This document shows, piece after piece, positions 24,072 through 29,129 of a stretch of 29,129 nt of DNA. How positions within the stretch are numbered: position 1 is the first letter of the stretch; each line of letters opens with the position of its first letter. Origin of the DNA: a bacterium UBP6_UBA1196 (lineage in GTDB: Bacteria > UBP6 > UBA1177); contig DBYC01000057.1 of assembly GCA_002310035.1 (NCBI GenBank), forward strand, positions 1 through 29,129, read 5' to 3'. The translations under genes were made by a program, and so were the position numbers. The notes beneath the pieces are model-generated. The model was given only the letters and a program-made list of their open reading frames with translations. It made no database searches and had not been told where the DNA came from.

Positions 24072-26018
24072 ATGACAAAAAAACTTTTGGCTTTACTGGC
24101 GGCATTGCTTTTCTGCTGCTTTATGACAGCGTGCAATGACGACGAAGAAGGGGACGACAAGACTGATTCTACCGAAGCAGATACAGTCTCTGACAGCGGT
24201 GCGGACAGCGGCGCGGCAGATACCGGCTCCGACAGCGGTGCGGACAGCGGCGCGGCAGATACCGGCTCCGACAGCGGTGCAGATTCAGGCGACAGCAGCG
24301 CTGACACTGGAGACTCCGAAGCCGATAGCGAACCAGTAGATGTATGCTACTGCGGCGGAGACAATGAAGACGACGACAACAACGGAATCCCGAACAGCAC
24401 TGAACTTGGCTGCGAAGACTCCGACGGCAACGGAATCCCGAACTGCATGGACGATGACAACGACGGCGACGGATTTAAAGACACTGACGAATGCCCCGAG
24501 CAGCCCTGCAGAGACACTGACGGCGACGGCACACCAGATTTCCTTGACAAAGACAGCGACAACGACGGTCTTTCCGACAAAAAAGAAAAGGAAGTCGGCA
24601 CAGATCCGCTTAAGGTAGACACCGACGGCGACGGCGACGACGACCTTGCGGAAGTCGCTCTGGGAAGTGATCCGCTTGACCCGAACGACCACGTTCCCGA
24701 AGGTCTTTTCTTTGTCGTTCTCCCATACAACGCTCCGCAAGATGTAACGAGAGTCCTCACATTCTCGACAAAAATCGAAGCGATCGATGTCGCGATTTTC
24801 TTCGACGACTCCGGCTCGATGGGTGACGAAATCACAAAACTCAAGGACGAAGTAAAAGACAAAGTTGTTCAGGCGATCGCCAATGAATTTGCTGATACTC
24901 CGAACTACGCTTCTTTCGGTCTCGTCAAATTCGGCTGGGAAAAACCTTACGCTGTTGAGCAGACAATGACTTATGACGCTGATGCGGTTAAAAACGCTAT
25001 CGGAAAACTGACCGGCAATCAGGCTAACGAGCTGGCGTTATATTCGATGTATCTTGCAACAACCGGTGTCGAATTCGTCGGCAGCTACATGGCATGCGGA
25101 CCTAACCTCTCGCAACCGTTCGGCCCGGCAGTATGCAACGATCCTTATGCAGGCATAATTAAAAGCGCGAAATACAATGTCGCAAAAGCTGACTGCTCGG
25201 GTGCTGACAAAATCGGAACTGTCGGCGGTCTTTGCATGAGAAGAAAATCGATGCCTATTTACATAGTAATCACTGATGAAGAATCTGATCTTTGCATTGG
25301 CTACGGCGAGCAGACGACAAAAAGCACGACATGCATGGCAAATCAGGGCTCTGAAGTAATTTCTATGAAAAAAGTTGCCGGAGCACTCGGCGGAATCGGT
25401 GCAAAATTCATCGGTATCGACTCAGGATTCACCGATTGCGACAGCAACAGCAGCAGCGGCGGTTCTCAATGCACCCCCAAACCGACTTACCAGGCAGCAG
25501 ACGGTTTTTTCAAGACACTGGCAGATCTGACTCACTCATATAAGCTGGAAACAAAAGAAGATCCCAGTCATCCTGGTCAAACCATCACCACCCAAGAACC
25601 GTTTATCTACCATACAGAACAAGCTGACGGAACAGGAATCGGCGGCAACATCACGCAGGCGATCCGCGACCTTCACGAGTGGATCGACATGGATGTCACG
25701 ACCGGCGGTGTCAGCGAAGAAGAATGCAACGGCGAAAATGTCGGAAAATTCATCAAAAAATCAAAGGCTCTCTCTTCCGATCCCGACACGATCGAACACG
25801 ACGACACAACTTTCTTCTCTGTCGGACGCGACTCGGAAGTTACATTCGATGTTCACTTCTACAACGATTTCTGCGTAAACACCACCAACGGCCCGCTTAC
25901 ATTCGAAGCTGATGTTTCGGTTCTTGGCGGAAAAACCAACGACGCCGGTGAGTTTGAAGGTTCATACCTTTCAGGCAGACATGTCACAATCGTCGTTCCG
26001 GAAGGCAACACAAAATAA
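24072..26018 (+). CDS. Lipoprotein with Asp-rich thrombospondin-type-3 repeats and a vWA domain
   Basis: A 648-residue lipoprotein. The ATG at 24072 is chosen for its GGAGG site and the signal peptide with lipobox MTAC (Cys21) that follows; the frame stays open upstream to 23868 but that part is unrelated. Residues ~30-85 are a Ser/Asp/Ala/Gly repeat linker. Residues ~90-215 carry calcium-binding thrombospondin-type-3-like units (DxDxDGxxD, such as DTDGDGTPDFLDKDSDNDG). A von Willebrand factor A domain begins near 240, with the MIDAS motif DDSGS (D245, S247, S249). The domain holds several Cys, probably disulfide-bonded. Likely located on the outer membrane or surface and binding a ligand in a metal-dependent way, which is inference. 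It is monocistronic as far as visible. Confidence 0.88.
   Translation: MTKKLLALLAALLFCCFMTACNDDEEGDDKTDSTEADTVSDSGADSGAADTGSDSGADSGAADTGSDSGADSGDSSADTGDSEADSEPVDVCYCGGDNEDDDNNGIPNSTELGCEDSDGNGIPNCMDDDNDGDGFKDTDECPEQPCRDTDGDGTPDFLDKDSDNDGLSDKKEKEVGTDPLKVDTDGDGDDDLAEVALGSDPLDPNDHVPEGLFFVVLPYNAPQDVTRVLTFSTKIEAIDVAIFFDDSGSMGDEITKLKDEVKDKVVQAIANEFADTPNYASFGLVKFGWEKPYAVEQTMTYDADAVKNAIGKLTGNQANELALYSMYLATTGVEFVGSYMACGPNLSQPFGPAVCNDPYAGIIKSAKYNVAKADCSGADKIGTVGGLCMRRKSMPIYIVITDEESDLCIGYGEQTTKSTTCMANQGSEVISMKKVAGALGGIGAKFIGIDSGFTDCDSNSSSGGSQCTPKPTYQAADGFFKTLADLTHSYKLETKEDPSHPGQTITTQEPFIYHTEQADGTGIGGNITQAIRDLHEWIDMDVTTGGVSEEECNGENVGKFIKKSKALSSDPDTIEHDDTTFFSVGRDSEVTFDVHFYNDFCVNTTNGPLTFEADVSVLGGKTNDAGEFEGSYLSGRHVTIVVPEGNTK
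24192..24269 (+). repeat. Tandem 39-bp coding repeat (two full units plus partial)
   Basis: Units 24192-24230 and 24231-24269 are identical in sequence and encode DSGADSGAADTGS; a partial third unit follows. Slipped-strand length variation is plausible. Confidence 0.93.
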
Positions 26019-26178
26019 TCTGAAAAATCACGATATTTCCTAGAGACGCCATAATACGACCTCTCTACAATAGCCGCTCCCTAAATTCCCTAGATTCCCT
26101 ACAAAGGCGGCAGGAACAACGAAAGGCAGCAGTAAAAAAATCAAAAAACCAAAATTTTGTTGGATTTCAAAAAAGAAA
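26019..26178. other. Non-coding spacer downstream of the vWA lipoprotein
   Basis: No gene or strong terminator for the lipoprotein is seen. A short 9-bp direct repeat with the pattern CCCTARATT occurs at 26079-26087 and 26088-26096, with a partial third unit. Confidence 0.45.
26143..26163 (-). terminator. Weak candidate terminator of tRNA-Thr
   Basis: Read on the minus strand, CCAA and TTGG arms (complements of 26160-26163 and 26149-26152) are followed by a T run (complement of 26143-26148), 15 bases beyond the tRNA 3' end. The stem is short, so this is only suggestive. Confidence 0.35.
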
Positions 26179-26254
26179 TGGAGCTACCGAGGTGACTCGA
26201 ACACCCGACCTGCTGATTACGAATCAGCTGCTCTACCGACTGAGCCACGGTAGC
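26179..26254 (-). tRNA. tRNA-Thr, anticodon CGU
   Basis: A 76-nt cloverleaf on the minus strand: acceptor arms GCTACCG and CGGTAGC, D arm with GCTC...GAGC, anticodon stem GCTGA/TCAGC around the loop TTCGTAA (anticodon CGT, reads ACG), a 5-nt variable loop, and a T arm with TTCGAGT. The discriminator base is T and CCA is encoded. All pairs fit apart from one G-T in the T stem. Confidence 0.97.
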
Positions 26255-26268
26255 ACCATAGCGGCGGG

Positions 26269-26296
26269 ATTGTAGGGAAAAAAATTCGAAAGTCAA
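26269..26296 (-). promoter_or_regulatory. Promoter of tRNA-Thr
   Basis: On the minus strand, TTGACT (complement of 26291-26296), 16-base spacer, TACAAT (complement of 26269-26274), then a GC-rich discriminator before the tRNA at 26254. GC-rich discriminators are typical of stringently controlled stable-RNA promoters. Confidence 0.75.
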
Positions 26297-26343
26297 ATTT
26301 TTTTCTTTGTGTTGTTCTTTTCGACGCCGCCGAACTTTTTTGT

Positions 26344-26476
26344 CGATATATCGATATTTCGAAATTACGATATTTCGAAAGGCGGCAAATCGTTATTATC
26401 GATTAATTTCGTTTTTTTGCGCGCCGTGTCTTCGTGACGACGAAACGACGTGACGACGTGACGTCGAATGGCGCGC
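26344..26476. repeat. Cluster of short direct and inverted repeats between tRNA-Thr and psd
   Basis: It contains the palindrome CGATATATCG (26344-26353), two copies of CGATATTTCGAAA 16 bases apart (26352-26364, 26368-26380), a run of CGACG/CGTGACG units (26433-26466), and arms GCGCGCC (26419-26425) and GGCGCGC (26470-26476) that could enclose the run in a stem. No coding potential is seen. Confidence 0.7.
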
Positions 26477-26490
26477 CCCCAATAAAGTTG

Positions 26491-26518
26491 TTGCGGCACG
26501 AAAAAAAATCGTTATAAT
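26491..26518 (+). promoter_or_regulatory. Candidate psd promoter
   Basis: TTGCGG (26491-26496), 16-base spacer, consensus TATAAT (26513-26518), 31 bases before the psd start codon. Confidence 0.65.
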
Positions 26519-26549
26519 CCGTTGCTTTTTCGGATTTTTGGAGATTGAC

Positions 26550-27365
26550 ATGAAACACTTGAAACTTTTATTTCTTTTCATAATTTCTTTTCCTCTTTTC
26601 AGCAGGATATGGGGAAAAATCACAAAACTTACCTTCCCTGCCCTGCTCATTCGGAAAGCGATCCAGATTTATGCCTCGCATTATGAGATCGACATGAAAA
26701 ATTTCGAGGGAGAACTCGAAGACTACGATTCGCTCTGCGCATTTTTCACAAGGAAAACCGATCCTTCGGTGCGCCCGCTTGTCAAAGATGAAAACGCCTT
26801 CCTTTCGCCCTGCGACGGAGTTGTAAGCGTTCTCGAAAACATCCATGCCGATGTCGCCACACAGGTGAAAGGCAGAACCTATCTCGTTTCGGAACTTGTC
26901 AAAAAGGAGCTTCCTTTCGAAAAAGGTTTCTGGCTTGCGACGATCTATCTTTCGCCGCGCGACTATCACCGTTTCCACGTTCCTGTCGATTCGACAGTTG
27001 CGGCCCACATTCACACAGGCTGGCGGCTTTTCCCGGTCAATACGCTTGGTTTAAACAACATTGACAGGCTTTTCATCCGTAACGAGCGCGTCGTCGTGAA
27101 ATTCAAGGCAGAGAATTTCAACTACTTCTACACTGCGGTCGGAGCTACTTTCGTGGGCTCGATAAAGATGAATTTCACCGGAAAATTCTCTGACGAATGG
27201 GTCAAAAACGATGTAAAATATTCGCAGAATGACGAGCTCGGAATGTTCGAAATGGGTTCGACTATCGTTCTTCTCGTTCCCGAAGAAGCAGTCGAAAAAA
27301 CAAACATCGGAGCAGGCGGAAAAATCCGCGCCGGAGAACCGCTTTTCATCCTTAAAAAACAGTAA
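26550..27365 (+). CDS. psd: Phosphatidylserine decarboxylase proenzyme
   Basis: A 271-residue membrane-associated enzyme that converts phosphatidylserine to phosphatidylethanolamine. ATG 26550 is chosen over TTG 26538 because TTGGAG acts as its ribosome binding site. Diagnostic motifs are SPCDGVV (~residues 88-94), the active-site region SPRDYHRFHVPVD, the GWRLFPVN segment and the self-cleavage motif MGST in place of the commoner LGST. Cleavage between Gly236 and Ser237 would create the pyruvoyl group on the small subunit (~35 residues). Length matches the proteobacterial PSD-B type (~280-320) at the short end. The phosphatidylserine synthase gene pssA, often next door, is not in the window. 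It appears to be transcribed alone. Confidence 0.95.
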   Translation: MKHLKLLFLFIISFPLFSRIWGKITKLTFPALLIRKAIQIYASHYEIDMKNFEGELEDYDSLCAFFTRKTDPSVRPLVKDENAFLSPCDGVVSVLENIHADVATQVKGRTYLVSELVKKELPFEKGFWLATIYLSPRDYHRFHVPVDSTVAAHIHTGWRLFPVNTLGLNNIDRLFIRNERVVVKFKAENFNYFYTAVGATFVGSIKMNFTGKFSDEWVKNDVKYSQNDELGMFEMGSTIVLLVPEEAVEKTNIGAGGKIRAGEPLFILKKQ

Positions 27366-27555
27366 ATTTTCACCCTGAAAAATCACAAATTTTTGCCATA
27401 AAAAAATGCAGTTTTTTCAAAAAAACGCCCATTTTTCGACCCGAAATTTTTGCCTTTAAAAAAGTTCAATAAAATCAAGCACTTAAAAATGCGTTTTTTA
27501 AGACAAAAAAATCGCGTATGTCCAAAAAATCATTGATTTTTTTCTTCGATAAAAA
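27366..27555. other. A/T-tract-rich spacer upstream of gyrB
   Basis: No gene. Many A- and T-runs of 5-8 bases recur at short intervals, and two short hairpins are visible (27482-27489 with 27495-27502; 27524-27531 with 27535-27542). Either could stop psd transcription, and the tracts may bend the DNA ahead of the gyrB promoter. Confidence 0.5.
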
Positions 27556-27583
27556 TTGCTTTTTGCGATTCGATAAATATAAT
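27556..27583 (+). promoter_or_regulatory. Candidate gyrB promoter
   Basis: TTGCTT (27556-27561), 16-base spacer, consensus TATAAT (27578-27583); a short leader then carries AGGAGG (27601-27606) before the ATG. Confidence 0.65.
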
Positions 27584-27612
27584 CTTTCGTCTGTTTATTT
27601 AGGAGGTTTTTT

Positions 27613-29129
27613 ATGACAGATCTTAACGAAGAAAAAAACATTTCCCAAGCCCAGGCGGAACAGGATTACGGCGCGTCCAGCATCCACGTTCTGAAAGGAC
27701 TTGAGGCGGTCAGGAAAAGACCTGGCATGTACATCGGCGACACTGACGACGGAAGCGGTCTGCACCACATGATCTACGAAGTCGTCGACAACAGTATCGA
27801 CGAGGCTCTTGCAGGATACTGCGACAAAATTTCCGTTTATATCCATGTCGATGAGAGCATAACGATCAAGGATAACGGCCGAGGTATCCCGGTCGATATG
27901 CACGCTGAGGAACACCGTTCGGCGGCCGAAGTCATTATGACGGTCCTTCATGCCGGCGGCAAGTTCGACAACAACGCATACAAGGTTTCCGGCGGTCTTC
28001 ACGGTGTCGGCGTCAGCTGCGTAAACGCCCTTTCAGAGACTCTCGACCTTGAGATCAAGCGTCAGGGCGGTATTTACAGGCAGACTTACCACCGCGGCAC
28101 CCCGGTTGCTCCGCTTGAAAAAGTAGGCGTTACCGATGAGCACGGCACGAAAGTCACATTCAAGCCGGATCCTGAAATTTTCACGATGACCACTTTCGAC
28201 CTCAAGAAAGTCGAGCAGAGACTCCGCGAGATGGCTTTCCTCAACAGCGGCGTCAGGATCTATCTGCTTGACGAGAGAGTCGGTCAGGAGTTCGAGTTCC
28301 ACTACGAAGGCGGAATCAAGGCTTATGTTGAATATCTGAACGAAAACACGACCGGCCTTCATCCCGATATCATCACGGTATCGAATCACGAAGAGAAAGG
28401 TGATCTCACGGTCGATATCGCGATGCAGTGGACGACGGCATACACCGAGAAGATTTTCTGCTACACGAACAATATCTACAACCGTGACGGCGGAACTCAT
28501 CTTGCAGGCTTCAAGCTCGGTATAACGAAAGTCTTCATCAACTACATCAAGGAGAACATCAAGAACGACAAGATCGTCGATTCGATCAACGGCGACGATG
28601 TCAGAGACGGTCTCACCGCGGTTCTTTCGGTCAAAATGGCTGACCCGAAGTTCAGTTCGCAGACCAAGGACAAACTTGTAAGCTCTGAGATCCAGGCTTT
28701 CGTTTCGAAATCGATTGTTGACGCACTCACGATCTACCTTGAGGAAAACCCCGACATAGCAAAGACGATCATCGATAAGATCATCGAAGCGACCGCTGCG
28801 AGAGAGGCTGCTAGAAAGGCGCGTGAACTTGTCAGAAGAAAAGGCGCTCTCGACAGCACGGCTCTTCCCGGCAAACTTGCGGACTGCACCGAAAAAGATC
28901 CCGCTTTCTCCGAACTTTTCATAGTAGAGGGTGACTCGGCAGGCGGTTCGGCAAAACAAGGCAGAGACCGCCGCACGCAGGCAATACTACCGCTTCGAGG
29001 CAAGATCCTCAACGTCGAAAAGGCGCGTCTCGACAAACTTCTGAAAAGCGAGACCATCACGATGATCATCGCCGCTCTGGGAACGGGTATCGGCAAGGAG
29101 GAGTTCAACATCGAAAAGCTGCGCTACCA
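27613..29129 (+). CDS. gyrB: DNA gyrase subunit B, truncated by the window end
   Basis: The ATPase subunit of the type II topoisomerase that introduces negative supercoils. The 505 visible codons are uninterrupted from an ATG with an AGGAGG site. The GHKL ATPase motifs are present: DNSIDEAL with Asn60, DNGRGIP (87-93) and GGLHGVG (127-133). The transducer domain and the start of the TOPRIM domain follow, with EGDSAGG (Glu439, Asp441) and PLRGKILNVEKA. About 130-300 C-terminal residues lie beyond the window. ParE is the alternative; the GyrB-like N-terminus (YGASSIHVLKGLEAVRKRPG) and overall match favour GyrB. Neither dnaA, dnaN nor recF flanks it, so it lies outside the usual origin cluster, at least on this side. 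Confidence 0.95.
   Translation, partial: MTDLNEEKNISQAQAEQDYGASSIHVLKGLEAVRKRPGMYIGDTDDGSGLHHMIYEVVDNSIDEALAGYCDKISVYIHVDESITIKDNGRGIPVDMHAEEHRSAAEVIMTVLHAGGKFDNNAYKVSGGLHGVGVSCVNALSETLDLEIKRQGGIYRQTYHRGTPVAPLEKVGVTDEHGTKVTFKPDPEIFTMTTFDLKKVEQRLREMAFLNSGVRIYLLDERVGQEFEFHYEGGIKAYVEYLNENTTGLHPDIITVSNHEEKGDLTVDIAMQWTTAYTEKIFCYTNNIYNRDGGTHLAGFKLGITKVFINYIKENIKNDKIVDSINGDDVRDGLTAVLSVKMADPKFSSQTKDKLVSSEIQAFVSKSIVDALTIYLEENPDIAKTIIDKIIEATAAREAARKARELVRRKGALDSTALPGKLADCTEKDPAFSELFIVEGDSAGGSAKQGRDRRTQAILPLRGKILNVEKARLDKLLKSETITMIIAALGTGIGKEEFNIEKLRY

Noticed and set aside
26255..27612. Replication origin near gyrB
   Set aside because: No cluster of DnaA boxes (TTATCCACA-like) was seen and no dnaA, dnaN or recF is adjacent.
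28033..28959. 308-codon minus-strand ORF opposite gyrB
   Set aside because: Antisense shadow of an unmistakable gyrB frame.

Overview
The window reads as a chromosomal segment of a Gram-negative, probably anaerobic bacterium of moderate GC content. The Gram-negative reading rests on three proteins with lipobox-type signal peptides, a putative outer-membrane beta-barrel ending in Phe, and a MacB/LolCDE-type exporter. A V-type ATP synthase proteolipid and a single-polypeptide NADPH-linked GltA-type oxidoreductase fit an anaerobe. The secreted proteins (a giant DUF4953/DUF5117-like metalloprotease lipoprotein, a thrombospondin-type-3/vWA lipoprotein, a long S41 protease) recall Myxococcota/deltaproteobacterial lineages, but that placement is inference.

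Layout. 1-348 is the 3' part of atpK. Bases 349-4560 form an accessory island. It holds an AAA_14/DUF4143 ATPase (minus strand), a second copy of the atpK 3' end with its own terminator, a solitary TIR-domain protein (minus), a 5'-truncated AMP-forming acyl-CoA ligase (minus), and the C-terminal winged-helix remnant of an AlbA_2/AAA_4-type protein.

4562-8685 is a tightly coupled set: gltA, a lipoprotein resembling DUF3299 proteins, a LolD-like ATPase, and a MacB/FtsX-type permease with a His/Cys-rich periplasmic loop. The last three resemble Zrg-like zinc-handling systems. 8780-15486 has a strong promoter, a repeat-bearing outer-membrane protein, a 1739-residue zinc metalloprotease lipoprotein and a good terminator.

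15509-21034 has a near-consensus promoter and six overlapping or abutting genes: a small protein, a divergent MutL/GlmL-like protein and four membrane proteins. I recognise no described system here, and this is the most likely uncharacterised one in the window. A long S41 peptidase (21062-23968) follows closely and may be co-transcribed.

24072-26018 encodes an Asp-rich vWA lipoprotein. Then come tRNA-Thr(CGU) on the minus strand, a repeat- and palindrome-rich spacer, psd (phosphatidylserine decarboxylase), an A/T-tract spacer and the 5' two-thirds of gyrB, which runs off the end.

Several genes appear to use TTG starts (8861, 15565). In both cases promoter and ribosome-binding-site positions favour the TTG over longer alternatives.
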